Origin: Clostridiaceae bacterium
Lineage (GTDB): Bacteria; Bacillota; Clostridia; DSM-8532
DNA length: 64,000 nt
Assembly (NCBI GenBank): GCA_012840245.1
Contig: DULR01000055.1
Coordinates: forward strand, 32,877 to 96,876
Direction of reading: 5' to 3'
Below are positions 36,309 to 45,079 of this stretch, piece after piece; positions within the stretch are counted from its first letter, which is position 1, and each line of letters opens with the position of its first letter. The translations under genes were made by a program, and so were the position numbers. Below the pieces are notes generated by a model. That model ran no database searches. It was not told the DNA's origin and saw only the letters and a program-made list of their open reading frames with translations.

Positions 36309-37186
36309 TACCTGGTCCCTCCCTCATAGTAAACCCATGATTGTGAGCTCTTCATTGAAAGCAAGGTGAAGAATATCATGATGAAGAAAAGTATCACCGC
36401 CTGAGCAGAGGCGTAACCGAGCTTCGAATGCCTGAATCCGTCGGTATATAGTTTATACACATAGAATGTGGAAGCGCCTTCGGGTCCGCCCTTGGTTATG
36501 ATGTGCGAAGGCGTGAACAACTGGAATATGAATGTTGCTTCGATTATCATGTTGTAGAGGATCGACGGAGTGATGAGAGGAAGTGTTATCCTGAAAAATT
36601 TCTGTATAGACCTTGCTCCGTCAATATCGGCAGCTTCGTAATACTCGGGTGATATACCCTGAAGATTCGCCAGATAGATGACCATGCCTCTTCCCACAGA
36701 CCATAAACCTACCAGTATCAGTGAGAACTTTACTACCTTAGGATCGAACAGCCAATCGACAGGCTTTAGTCCCATCAGCACCAGCGCCCTGTTCAGCAGA
36801 CCATAATTATTGCTCAGCAAAGTCATGATTATTATGGAAGCTGCCACCTGTGGCAAAAGCGTGGGGATATAATATATGGTCCTGAACAATCCGATGCCTT
36901 TCAGCTTACGGTTCAGAAGGACAGCCATCAACAGAGCCACTACAAGGTTCAGCGGAAGCTGGAAAACCAGCATATATAAGGTGTTGCCCAGCGCCTGCCA
37001 GTAGCCTTTGTCTTTGAACATGTTGATGTAGTTTTCCAAACCGATATATTGTGGGGGCGTGAACCCGTTGAACTTGTACAGGCTGAGCACAAAGGCATAA
37101 ATTATGGGAGCCAGCTGGAAAACGAGGAATCCCAGTATCCCCGGCCAGATAAACATATACAGATATTTCGTGCTTTTCTTCTCCAT
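36308..37186 (-). CDS. Sugar ABC transporter permease, MalF-type
   Basis: I choose the ATG at 37186 (MEKKSTKYLYMF) since GAGGGTGG lies just upstream; the track TTG at 37201 overlaps that site. This gives 292 residues. The first membrane segment (IWPGILGFLVFQLAPIIYAFVLSLYKF) and the EAA loop YYEAADIDGARSIQKFFRITLPLITPSI are typical. Pairs with the MalG-type protein. Confidence 0.9.
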   Translation of the reverse strand: MEKKSTKYLYMFIWPGILGFLVFQLAPIIYAFVLSLYKFNGFTPPQYIGLENYINMFKDKGYWQALGNTLYMLVFQLPLNLVVALLMAVLLNRKLKGIGLFRTIYYIPTLLPQVAASIIIMTLLSNNYGLLNRALVLMGLKPVDWLFDPKVVKFSLILVGLWSVGRGMVIYLANLQGISPEYYEAADIDGARSIQKFFRITLPLITPSILYNMIIEATFIFQLFTPSHIITKGGPEGASTFYVYKLYTDGFRHSKLGYASAQAVILFFIMIFFTLLSMKSSQSWVYYEGGTR

Positions 37187-37226
37187 GAAACCCACCCTCA
37201 AACAAACAGTCGATTTACGATAAGCC

Positions 37227-38327
37227 TCAGCAGAATTCGGACAAGTCGATTATCCTGCCTTCCTCAATTGACTTTTCCGCAGCAAAAGCTGTAATTAAGG
37301 CATCGTATGTTTCATTTATACCCGCATAAGGTTTTTTGCTATTTTCGATGCATTCAAGGAATTCTAACCTCTGTGTCTGACAGCCGATGTGTCCGAATTG
37401 TCCTCCGTCATCTGCAGGGCTCTGGATATAGATCGTGCCGTCGCAGCGCTCTCCGCCGAAGATCCCGAACTCCTCATCCCTGCGGGCGATGAGCTGTTTC
37501 CCATTTGAGCCTATGAAGCCTATTTCCAGACCGTCACCCGACACGTTCATCGGTCGTAAATACATGCACAGATTCAGATTGGCTTTTGCTCCGTTCTCGT
37601 ACTCGATGGCTACTATGGCATGATCTACGATGCTTATGTCATTGATCACCTTGGGTTCACTGAGAGAATAGTTGCAGTCGATCAAACAACCGGCTTTGTC
37701 CTTGTAGACATGCTGTCCGCCCATGGCAAATACTTTTTTGGGTTTTGATCCGATGACCCAGTTGAAAATATCGAAGTGATGGCAGTTTTTTTCAACTATT
37801 GCCCCCCCGGATTTATTTTTGTCATAGAACCAGTCCTCCTGAGGGAAGCATTGCCTGTACTCTTTGCACCATGCAAGCATTACGTCGCCAAGCTCTCTTT
37901 CTCCCCTGAGCTTTTGCGCTATTGTTCTGTAAAAACGCGAATACCTGTAAACCAGTCCGATTTGAATAACACGATCACTGTTGTCAGCCGCATGTTTCAT
38001 GCGTTTGAAGCTTTCATAATTTATCGCAACAGGCTTTTCCAGCAAAACATGCTTGTTTGCCCTGATGCATTCCATGAAAACTTCTTCATGCAGATATCCT
38101 GGCACAGCTATAACAACAGCCTCAACAGATTCATCCTGCATTACATCATGATATGTACTGTAGTAAACCGGTTTATTGTTCTTAAGCTGCTTAATCGCCT
38201 TTTCCGCTGCAAGCGGATTGCTGTCGCAAACCGCATGGATTCGGGCATTTTCAAGGACATCAAAGCCTCTCAGATGTCCTGTCCCCATATCCCCCAGACC
38301 TATGATCGCAATGTTAATCTTACTCAT
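37227..38327 (-). CDS. Gfo/Idh/MocA family oxidoreductase
   Basis: A complete 366-residue dehydrogenase: N-terminal Rossmann fold with INIAIIGLGDMGTGH (residues 4-18), CDSNPLAA after the second strand, the EKP motif (KHVLLEKPVAIN, about 92-103), and the C-terminal dimerisation domain with EKNCHHFDIFNWVIG, which has the conserved H-x-x-D. Such enzymes oxidise or reduce sugars, inositols or amino-sugar derivatives with NAD(P). It is the first gene of the importer operon and lies opposite the LacI gene across an operator-rich intergenic region. Confidence 0.9.
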   Translation of the reverse strand: MSKINIAIIGLGDMGTGHLRGFDVLENARIHAVCDSNPLAAEKAIKQLKNNKPVYYSTYHDVMQDESVEAVVIAVPGYLHEEVFMECIRANKHVLLEKPVAINYESFKRMKHAADNSDRVIQIGLVYRYSRFYRTIAQKLRGERELGDVMLAWCKEYRQCFPQEDWFYDKNKSGGAIVEKNCHHFDIFNWVIGSKPKKVFAMGGQHVYKDKAGCLIDCNYSLSEPKVINDISIVDHAIVAIEYENGAKANLNLCMYLRPMNVSGDGLEIGFIGSNGKQLIARRDEEFGIFGGERCDGTIYIQSPADDGGQFGHIGCQTQRLEFLECIENSKKPYAGINETYDALITAFAAEKSIEEGRIIDLSEFC

Positions 38328-38702
38328 TTTATCCCCCTGAGTTGCAAGGAATTGTGAAATATCAATAAACGTTTACTGAACCGTTTTACTAGGTTCAGTA
38401 TAGCATCAATTCTATACAATGTAAATAGTTTTTTGAAAAATATTTTTGATTTTTTAAAGCATTTTACTATAAGATAAAGCATATTATATATTTCTTTTAC
38501 TATAGTATTTTACTAAACCGTTATATTTTTCAGGCCTGATGTCCTGATTTTACCGTTTTTCGGCAGGATCTATCAGAGCCACGCACTGTGCTTTATACAA
38601 GAAGATATAGTATTTACTTTTCAAAACAGGATATTGTATAATAAAGATAAAATGTTATGAAACCGTTTTACCGTTAACATAAAACTTTCTGGAGGATTTG
38701 TA
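38328..38702. promoter_or_regulatory. Divergent control region with LacI-type operators
   Basis: AT-rich 375 bases between the oxidoreductase and LacI genes. Candidate operators: palindrome TAAACGTTTA (38366-38375); inverted repeat ACTGAACC ... GGTTCAGT (38375-38399) containing AACCGTTTTAC; the half-matching TAAACCGTTATA near 38514; and GAAACCGTTTTAC at 38659-38671, just past a TATAAT box at 38637-38642 of the LacI promoter. The AACCGTTTTAC core recurs exactly at both gene ends, as expected when one LacI protein represses both directions. Confidence 0.65.
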
Positions 38703-39743
38703 ATGGCAACAATAAAAGACGTGGCAAAAAAAGCCGGAGTTTCACCAGCCACCGTATCAAGGATAATAAACGGAGACAAGACGTACAAAACTACTGATGA
38801 AACACGGGAAAGAGTTTGGAAAATCGTCCGTGAACTCAATTATGTCCCCAATCAGGCTGCCAAGAATCTATCCTTCCAAAAGGGCAGGAGTTCCCCATTC
38901 CAGGATTATAAAATCGGCTGTATTCTCTGCGTTACCACCGAGAAATATTCCGATCCTTATTATATGGCCATTCTGTCCGGTCTTGAGGCAAGGCTGTCAC
39001 AGGAAGGTCTGTCCCTCTCATTGCTGAGAACCACAAGTGAGCTTGAAGATAAAACAGTTTTCCTGAATCTCCTGAGCCAGAAGCTTACGGGCATGATCAT
39101 AATGGAAAGCCTTCCGGAAGACATGTACAGGCAGATCAAAGAAAATGTCCAACACCTGGTGGGCATAGACACCATTCACAAAGATATCGACAACATCTGC
39201 TACGACAGGTTCGAGGCCGCTGAGAAGGCCGTTTCCTATCTGATCGAGAAAGGCCACAGGAGGATCGGATATCTTGGATCATGCTCTTCAGGCGACATTC
39301 GCAAAGAGAAGAGGTACAGAGGCTATCTGAGCGCACTTACCGAGGCAGGCATCGAAGAGGATTTGAGCATTGTCAAGGATACCAGGTGGAGCCGGAAGCA
39401 ATGCTATAATGCCACTCTTGAAATACTTGAAAGCGGGAATCCCCCCACCGCTATATTTGCCGCCAGTGACCTGATGGCGCTTGTGGCCATAAATGCAATA
39501 TACGAAAAAGGATTGTCTGTCCCTGACGATATTGCCGTTATCGGCGTGAGCAATATCGAGATGGCTAAATACAGCAATCCGCCTTTGAGCACCATCGACG
39601 TACCCAAGAAAGAAATGGGAGCAGCGGCTGCCGAACAGCTTCTGTACAGAATGAAGGGTAATGATTCCCCTCCCCGGACCATTATCCTTCCCACCTCTCT
39701 CATTGTCCGTGAGTCAACCGAAAAGAAAAATCAAAAAGCTTAA
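38703..39743 (+). CDS. LacI-family repressor
   Basis: DNA-binding N-terminus ATIKDVAKKAGVSPATVSRIINGD (residues 2-25) with hinge LNYVPNQAAKNL, and a periplasmic-binding-like effector domain (about 65-340; HLVGIDTIHKDIDNICYD; HRRIGYLGSCSSGDIRKEKRYRGYL; PTAIFAASDLMALVAINAI). Full length at 346 residues. TGGAGGATTTGTA precedes the ATG. The repeated AACCGTTTTAC elements around its promoter make it the likely repressor of itself and of the divergent oxidoreductase/importer operon. The effector is probably the imported sugar. Confidence 0.92.
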   Translation: MATIKDVAKKAGVSPATVSRIINGDKTYKTTDETRERVWKIVRELNYVPNQAAKNLSFQKGRSSPFQDYKIGCILCVTTEKYSDPYYMAILSGLEARLSQEGLSLSLLRTTSELEDKTVFLNLLSQKLTGMIIMESLPEDMYRQIKENVQHLVGIDTIHKDIDNICYDRFEAAEKAVSYLIEKGHRRIGYLGSCSSGDIRKEKRYRGYLSALTEAGIEEDLSIVKDTRWSRKQCYNATLEILESGNPPTAIFAASDLMALVAINAIYEKGLSVPDDIAVIGVSNIEMAKYSNPPLSTIDVPKKEMGAAAAEQLLYRMKGNDSPPRTIILPTSLIVRESTEKKNQKA

Positions 39744-39821
39744 GTCATTCTCATTTGCGCGAATACCTCAAACTTAGTCCCATTTGTCTATAAATCAAAT
39801 CGTAGAAAAGGAAGTGGGCTA

Positions 39822-41234
39822 ATGTTTAGGAAAAATCCATTTTTACTCTTGTTATTCGTTTTTCTGGGCATATCCGTATTGTTTGCAGGCTGCGGCGCGA
39901 AAGAAAAGAAGCCCTGGGACGAAGTAACCAGCTATGTTTGCTACTATGGCCGTTTCAATAAGGATATGAAGAAATTTGACGTCGCCATTCTGGAATCGGC
40001 CAATCTGAGCGTATCTGAAATCAGTGAGCTTAACAGAGCAGGAGTATATACGATAGCATATCTTTCCATCGGCGAAGAAAAAGATCTCAATAAAGGCGAC
40101 GGGAAAGGCCCCGGAGGATATGCATCATATTATTTCGGGAACAGTGAAGGAAAGCCTGCTCAGAATCCCAACTGGGGGTCGTACTATACAAATGCGTCAA
40201 GTCCTGCATGGCAGGAAAGAGTCATTCAAAAAGCAAAGGAAATAATAGACAAGGGCTGTGACGGGCTGTTCCTGGATACGATAGACACCGTTGATCTGTA
40301 TCCTGAAACCTTTGACGGGATGATCGAGCTGATCAGAAAACTGCATGAGACATATCCCGATATAAAGCTGGTGGCAAACAGGGGATTCTCCATACTGAGC
40401 GCAATAGCCCCTTACATATCGGGCATTATGTACGAAAGCTTCACATCACATTACGATTTTCTGAACAAGTGTTATGACAAGCAGCTTCCCAGCCAGCTCA
40501 AAACCAGCGGGAACCTTGGTGCATATACCATAAACACAGCCAGGAAAATAAATGATTTTAAGGTCTTTGCGCTGGACTACGCGCTTCCCGAATCAAAGGA
40601 TGATATCCAGTATTTTTATGACAGAGCGTGGGAATATGATTTCATACCCTATGTTTCAACGATTCTGCTGGATAACGTTTATGTCCACGATATAACCCCA
40701 AAATCCGAAAGAGGAGCCAAAAAGGACATAGGAGAAAACGCAGTCTGGATCGACGATCCCAGATTACCTCCTCCGAATGATGATCCCAATAATTTCGCCC
40801 TTGCATCCAACGGAGCCGCAGTGCTGGTGGACAGCTTTTTTCCCGGCTATGCACCGAGGCCTTTGAATGACGGCTACCTCAACGACAGAAGGCTGGACTG
40901 GACGAAAATCGCATGGGCGAGCGCCGAAAACAACCGTGACCATTGGGTCATCATAGATTTCGGTGAAGAGAAAGAGATAAGCCAGATAAAGATATACTGG
41001 GCTTTGGACGCCAATAAATTCTGGGCTTCCCGTAACTTTTCCATCCAAATACCCGAGAATGATGACTGGGCGGATATAAAGACGATCACAGACAATCCTC
41101 AGGGAGAAGAACTGACTGTCATCGATCTGGATGAAAAGATCAGGACCCGTCAGATCAGAGTATTCCAGGCTAAGGGCAATGGGCCCGATCCTAGACCAAA
41201 TCTCATGTGGATAGCCGAAATCGAAGTATATTGA
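39822..41234 (+). CDS. GH114-like lipoprotein (endo-alpha-1,4-polygalactosaminidase family) with C-terminal discoidin-like domain
   Basis: Surface lipoprotein of 470 residues: signal with lipobox VLFAGCGAK (near residue 25), then a TM1410/GH114-type barrel (about 35-290) with VCYYGRFNKDMKKFDVAILE, AYLSIGEE, GCDGLFLDTIDTVD, KLVANRGFS and GIMYESFTSHYD. From about 310 a beta-rich domain resembling F5/8 type C carbohydrate-binding modules (SFFPGYAPRPLNDGYLNDR; HWVIIDFGEEKEISQIKIYW; RTRQIRVFQ). The family cleaves alpha-1,4-linked galactosaminan; related domains occur in PelA. It lies between the LacI gene and the amino-sugar operon. Catalytic specificity is inferred from the family only. Confidence 0.82.
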   Translation: MFRKNPFLLLLFVFLGISVLFAGCGAKEKKPWDEVTSYVCYYGRFNKDMKKFDVAILESANLSVSEISELNRAGVYTIAYLSIGEEKDLNKGDGKGPGGYASYYFGNSEGKPAQNPNWGSYYTNASSPAWQERVIQKAKEIIDKGCDGLFLDTIDTVDLYPETFDGMIELIRKLHETYPDIKLVANRGFSILSAIAPYISGIMYESFTSHYDFLNKCYDKQLPSQLKTSGNLGAYTINTARKINDFKVFALDYALPESKDDIQYFYDRAWEYDFIPYVSTILLDNVYVHDITPKSERGAKKDIGENAVWIDDPRLPPPNDDPNNFALASNGAAVLVDSFFPGYAPRPLNDGYLNDRRLDWTKIAWASAENNRDHWVIIDFGEEKEISQIKIYWALDANKFWASRNFSIQIPENDDWADIKTITDNPQGEELTVIDLDEKIRTRQIRVFQAKGNGPDPRPNLMWIAEIEVY

Positions 41235-41242
41235 CACAAGAA

Positions 41243-41301
41243 CACAAGGGAACGGTTCTTCTGTGTACTCATCTTTGACCCAGAAGAACCGTTCCCTTGT
41301 G
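41243..41301. repeat. Long perfect hairpin after the GH114-like gene
   Basis: CACAAGGGAACGGTTCTTCTG (41243-41263) and its exact complement (41281-41301) form a 21-bp stem with a 17-base loop, 9 bases after the stop codon. No long T run follows. It could protect or end the transcript, or be a small mobile repeat; a related sequence lies at 2668-2690. Confidence 0.8.
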
Positions 41302-41311
41302 CACCACTGAT

Positions 41312-41427
41312 TGTCATCCTGAGCGAAGCGAAGGATCTTTATCTGAACTATACTAAAAAGCCTGTTCTGTAAAAGATTCTTCGGCCATTATATGGCCTCA
41401 GAATGACATATCCCGCGTTTCGGGACA
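41312..41427. repeat. Paired short repeats with GGCCATTATATGGCC core
   Basis: TGTCATCCTGAGCGAAGCGAAGGATCT at 41312-41338 faces AAGATTCTTCGGCCATTATATGGCCTCAGAATGACAT at 41373-41409, the same family in opposite orientation, the second with a GGCCATTATATGGCC palindrome. A related core is found in the element at 49673. CGGGACAGCC follows at 41420, resembling the end of that other element. Confidence 0.7.
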
Positions 41428-41438
41428 GCCGCGTTTTT

Positions 41439-42290
41439 TTATTTTAACATCTTTCCGACTTTGTCTTCGACGTTCTTTTTGAATTCGTCTATATAGCCTG
41501 TTACATACTTGATTATATTAAGGCTGTCATCCTCAGCCAGAGGAGTCAGATCCATGCCATAGCTCAGGGCTTCGTACTTATCTACGCCGTGGGATTCGGA
41601 GAATGTGGCATTGGCCAGCCTTCTTCCCTGATTCGCAAGGTCATAGCGTTTGCCGCCGCAGATCTGGGAATCATGGACTGCCAGTACCGCGGCTGCTATA
41701 TTCTGGTGACCTGAGACATCCATCATCACCTTCTTGTCATCAGCCAGCCAGTCCAGATTGCGCCATACCTCGCAGCCAATGATCTTTTTGGGACGAAGCT
41801 CCTTCGGAAGGCTTCTTACCGCTTTGATGACCTTTACGGCAGTTGCCACATGAGTATCATGCTTGTCGGCCAGATTGTGGGTGTAAAGTATCTCGGGCTG
41901 AGCCTTTCTGATGATCTCGGCAAGTTCGCTCACTACCTCCTGATTATTGGGATTCTTGACCTCGCTGCTTGTGTAGTACAGCATTGCGACTCCTGAGTAT
42001 TCTCCTACAAAGGCGGCCTTTTTCTGCTCAATTTTTCTGATCGCCTTCATATCTTCATCGGTATAGTCCTTGTAGATATCGTCCCTCGGGCTTCCTGCTC
42101 CATCTGTAGCGACCACTCCGAAGAACCATTTGTCCTCCTGGCCGAAACAATTTAAAATTCCATGGTAAGCCATTATTTCGATATCGTCCTGATGCGCTGA
42201 AATAGCCATGTGCGTAGTTCTTTTCAAAGCAGTTTCCACATCGGCATTATCCGGAATATATATCTCCGCACCCTGCTTATTGAGTTTCAT
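41439..42290 (-). CDS. PIG-L family deacetylase
   Basis: Predicted zinc-dependent N-deacetylase of the LmbE/PIG-L family, acting on an N-acetylated amino sugar in the cytoplasm (no signal peptide). The metal motif reads AISAHQDDIEIMAYHG near residue 30-45, with Q where most members have P (AHPDDE), and a later HNLADKHDTHVA supplies the third ligand. The 283-residue length is normal. GGAGATGATCAT precedes the ATG. It is the last gene after a SIS-domain and a ROK-kinase gene, which suggests deacetylation of GlcNAc or GalNAc (or short oligomers) as part of amino-sugar breakdown. Confidence 0.85.
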   Translation of the reverse strand: MKLNKQGAEIYIPDNADVETALKRTTHMAISAHQDDIEIMAYHGILNCFGQEDKWFFGVVATDGAGSPRDDIYKDYTDEDMKAIRKIEQKKAAFVGEYSGVAMLYYTSSEVKNPNNQEVVSELAEIIRKAQPEILYTHNLADKHDTHVATAVKVIKAVRSLPKELRPKKIIGCEVWRNLDWLADDKKVMMDVSGHQNIAAAVLAVHDSQICGGKRYDLANQGRRLANATFSESHGVDKYEALSYGMDLTPLAEDDSLNIIKYVTGYIDEFKKNVEDKVGKMLK

Positions 42291-42327
42291 ATGATCATCT
42301 CCTATTTATTTTTAATAGCTGCTCCCT

Positions 42328-42520
42328 TGTCATTCTGAGGAGCTAAGCTCTTTGTCATTCTTCTTCCCTTCTGTCATTCTGAGGAGCGCAGCGACGAAGA
42401 ATCTTAAGCTCCACCGGTATGGCGGTTATTAGTTGCCTCATACCCATCAGGATGACAGATTAAGATCCATGTGCACATACTTCTAAAAATGAGTCAAAGT
42501 CTCCGTCCCCTAAACTCATT
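42328..42520. repeat. Repeat cluster between the PIG-L and ROK genes
   Basis: Contains TGTCATTCTGAGGAGC-type copies (42328, near 42390) followed by GCGACGAAGAATCTTAAG, another inverted ATGACA copy at about 42450, and at 42488-42520 a single arm (AATGAGTCAAAGTCTCCGTC...) of the 34-base inverted repeat that bounds the 21700-21935 element. The 245-base gap otherwise holds no gene. Confidence 0.7.
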
Positions 42521-42535
42521 CGAAGACCCCGACCC

Positions 42536-43933
42536 CTATTTTATGCTCGGCAGGCTGGCTGCTGCTATGGACTGTCCTACACGGCGATCGGACTCATCGG
42601 GGAGCTCCAGTTTTATCTTCCTTGAGAGTTTGGGGAACTCTTCCATTAATACTTCTTTGGCTGTTTCAACTATCTGAGATCCGCCCCTGCCGGATGTCAC
42701 GCGGCCTAAAACAAGCACATGATCGATATCATAAAAGCTTGCGTAATGAGCCAGCGTATATCCAAGATAGCAGCCGATTGTCCGGAATATTCCTTCGGCT
42801 CTTTTATCTCCCTGCTCGTTGAGCTTCTGGACCACCTTTAGCTTTTCGGCCGGGGAGAGGTTTTCATCGAGCTCTATACCCGCTCTTGGAGCCAGTTTTA
42901 TTACCGCATCCTGTGAAAAGTACTTAACGCCGCATCCATAGTCGCCTGACCATTCATCCACCATGGATTCAGGATTGTAATCGGCCGGCACGAAAGCCAG
43001 TTCATTGAGCCAGCCGGTTATATTTCCGCTGCTGTCCACATAACCGCCTGCCTCGCTGGTTCCCATTGCTATTCCCAGCACATTGCCGCTGTTCAGGTCC
43101 ATTGCCCCGGCCAAAGCCGTCACATCACCGTCATTGGCGACCACAAGAGGAACATCTCCGATTTCCTTTGCAGCTCTTATATAGATGTCTCTTACCTTTT
43201 CCCTGAACAGATCCTCGGGCACTTTCAGAAAGAGGGAAGCGACCTTTACTTCGTTGTTCACATAGATACCCGCTGAACTGACGCCTATGGCATCCACTCT
43301 TGGCATATGGGAAGCCGCTGTTTTGAATGCAGTCACGATCCCTTCATAGTGGTAATCCGGGTCGCTGTTTATTTTTGGGTGCCAGACGACTTCTTCGCTG
43401 TAGACCACCTGGCCGTCGATGACAGCAGAGACCTTCCTGTCACTTCCTCCGGCATCGAAACCGATCCTGCAGCCGTCCATATGCCTGCCTGCCGGGACAG
43501 GTTTTTCATTTTCTGCAGGAACCTTGTAATAATCAGTGACCACCACCTCAAAAGGATTATCATAAACCCTTGCCATGAACTCAGCATCAAATGCACGCAA
43601 TCCTCCCGGGGCATAGGCCTTTTTCAGATACTCTCCAAGATATTGCGGTCCTCCGAATATCACTCTGAACCCGCCCTTGATCCATAAAAGAGCTTTTACC
43701 AGGCGTTCGATATAAAGTATGTTCTTGTCCTCTTCCCGGCAGGATTCATCAAATACTTTGGTTTTGTAAACCGAAATAAGTCCGTCGTTCCTTTCTATCC
43801 CGACAGCGACCGGAACTCCCTTGCCCGACTTTTCCACGGCCTCCAGAAATGCCTTGTTGAAAAGTGCGGCAGGATAAAAACCGGGATCATATACCGGATT
43901 GACGCTTAACTTAAGATCGAATGGTTTCTTCAT
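42536..43933 (-). CDS. ROK-family kinase with N-terminal extension
   Basis: A 465-residue protein. The ASKHA/ROK core begins near residue 155 (CRIGFDAGGSDRKVSAVIDG) and includes PLVVANDGDVTALAGAMDL (catalytic Asp region) and IAMGTSEAGGYVDSSG (glycine-rich loop). About 150 residues precede it (CRLDLK-type beta-rich region), longer than usual ROK glucokinases. It lacks an N-terminal helix-turn-helix, so it is an enzyme and not a repressor. Probably phosphorylates a hexose or amino sugar. GGGAGGTAATTT precedes the ATG. In the operon SIS - ROK - PIG-L. Confidence 0.8.
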   Translation of the reverse strand: MKKPFDLKLSVNPVYDPGFYPAALFNKAFLEAVEKSGKGVPVAVGIERNDGLISVYKTKVFDESCREEDKNILYIERLVKALLWIKGGFRVIFGGPQYLGEYLKKAYAPGGLRAFDAEFMARVYDNPFEVVVTDYYKVPAENEKPVPAGRHMDGCRIGFDAGGSDRKVSAVIDGQVVYSEEVVWHPKINSDPDYHYEGIVTAFKTAASHMPRVDAIGVSSAGIYVNNEVKVASLFLKVPEDLFREKVRDIYIRAAKEIGDVPLVVANDGDVTALAGAMDLNSGNVLGIAMGTSEAGGYVDSSGNITGWLNELAFVPADYNPESMVDEWSGDYGCGVKYFSQDAVIKLAPRAGIELDENLSPAEKLKVVQKLNEQGDKRAEGIFRTIGCYLGYTLAHYASFYDIDHVLVLGRVTSGRGGSQIVETAKEVLMEEFPKLSRKIKLELPDESDRRVGQSIAAASLPSIK

Positions 43934-43947
43934 AAATTACCTCCCTG

Positions 43948-44985
43948 CTACCTTGTATATGTAACCTTTGATAATCCTCTTGGAGCATCAGGATTGAGCC
44001 CCTTCAGAGCAGAAAGATTACAAGCGAATATCTGAGCCACCATAGCATTGATGAAAGGGCTGACAAAATCGCTTACATTGTCAGCGATCTCAATGGAGCG
44101 ATCACCCATGGCCAGAGTTTCAGGATCGTTTGATACAACAAGGATATCCGCTCCCGCATTCCTTAATTTTTCAAGCATCTCCCTGTTGTCCTTAAGGCTT
44201 TCCCCCTTGGGCGCATATACGATGACCGGCATATTTTCGCCTACCATGGCAAAGGGGCCGTGATGGAAATCGGAAGTGGCATAGCCTCTTGCGCGCACAT
44301 AACAGGTTTCCTGGATCTTAAGGGAAGCCTCGAGCGCAATGGCGTAATTGGTTCCTCTTGCCAGAACAAAGCACTCATTCATAAAACGATATATCCTGAC
44401 TATATTTTTGATCTGTTCTGCCGATTCAAGGGTCTTTGACAATAAGGAAGGAACTCCGGCCAGCTCGTTCTTGAAGCTTTCGTCCCGGCTCCATGCGGCC
44501 ACCAGCTGTGCCAGAAGATATATCTGTGCCATGAAGGTCTTGGTGGCGGCTACACTTTTCTCTTCTCCTGCTCCGCAGAACAGATGGAATTCAGCTTCGG
44601 TTGCCAAAGGTGAATCCTCAAAATTAGTTATTGCGACAGTAGGCGCACCCTGCTTTCTTGCCGATCTTATGACTTCGAGCGCATCTGCGGCACGTCCGGA
44701 CTGGGAAATGGCGATCACCAGACTGTCGGACATATCCACGTTTTTATCGTAAATAGTGAATACTGACGGAGCGGCCAGCGATACGGGGATCCCCTTCTTT
44801 ATCTCAATGATGTACTTCCCGTAAATACCGGCGTGATCCGATGTGCCTCTTGCAGCAATGATCACATTGCTGACAGCCTTATTTTCCAGACGGGCTACGA
44901 TCGCATCGATGGTCTTTCTGTTAAGAGAAAGGCAATTCTCGATTACCTCGGGCTGCTGCGTTATTTCCTGCCACATTAAACTCAT
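43948..44985 (-). CDS. SIS-domain sugar isomerase/deaminase (GlmS C-terminal / GlmD / AgaS-like)
   Basis: Two SIS domains in 345 residues. Seen: VIIAARGTSDHAGIYGKY and IAISQSGRAADALEV in the first half, FVLARGTNYAIALEASLKIQETCYVRARGY and the HHGPF motif in the second. The glutaminase half of GlmS is absent. Such proteins deaminate or isomerise glucosamine-6- or galactosamine-6-phosphate. The start is set at the ATG at 44985, which AAGGTGAT precedes; the track start at 45006 lies upstream of that site. A promoter with an operator overlapping its start point lies directly upstream (45014-45064). First gene of the SIS - ROK - PIG-L operon. Confidence 0.88.
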   Translation of the reverse strand: MSLMWQEITQQPEVIENCLSLNRKTIDAIVARLENKAVSNVIIAARGTSDHAGIYGKYIIEIKKGIPVSLAAPSVFTIYDKNVDMSDSLVIAISQSGRAADALEVIRSARKQGAPTVAITNFEDSPLATEAEFHLFCGAGEEKSVAATKTFMAQIYLLAQLVAAWSRDESFKNELAGVPSLLSKTLESAEQIKNIVRIYRFMNECFVLARGTNYAIALEASLKIQETCYVRARGYATSDFHHGPFAMVGENMPVIVYAPKGESLKDNREMLEKLRNAGADILVVSNDPETLAMGDRSIEIADNVSDFVSPFINAMVAQIFACNLSALKGLNPDAPRGLSKVTYTR

Positions 44986-45013
44986 CACTACATCACCTTG
45001 CTTCAATTTTCTA

Positions 45014-45029
45014 AGTGGTCTATACCACT
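45014..45029. promoter_or_regulatory. Palindromic dre-like operator for a NagR/DasR-type GntR protein
   Basis: AGTGGTCTATACCACT is a near-perfect 16-base palindrome that matches the TGGTCTAGACCA consensus bound by NagR/DasR (GntR/HutC) regulators of amino-sugar genes. It begins 6 bases past the -10 box of the SIS-operon promoter, so it covers the likely start point and would block transcription. The gene for a GntR/HutC regulator lies 50 bases away. Confidence 0.85.
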
Positions 45030-45035
45030 ATCAAC

Positions 45036-45064
45036 AGTATAATATTTATGCAGTGAGTTTACAA
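45036..45064 (-). promoter_or_regulatory. Promoter of the amino-sugar operon
   Basis: On the minus strand TTGTAA and TATACT are spaced by 17 bases. The box lies in the gap between the GntR gene and the SIS gene and points toward the SIS gene, with the dre-like palindrome just downstream. Confidence 0.65.
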
Positions 45065-45079
45065 GATGGATTTAAAAAT

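Noticed and set aside
41410-41438. CGCG...CGCG TTTTTTT as a terminator for the GH114-like lipoprotein gene
   Set aside because: Stem of only 4 bases; the T run is at the end of the convergent PIG-L gene and could be chance.
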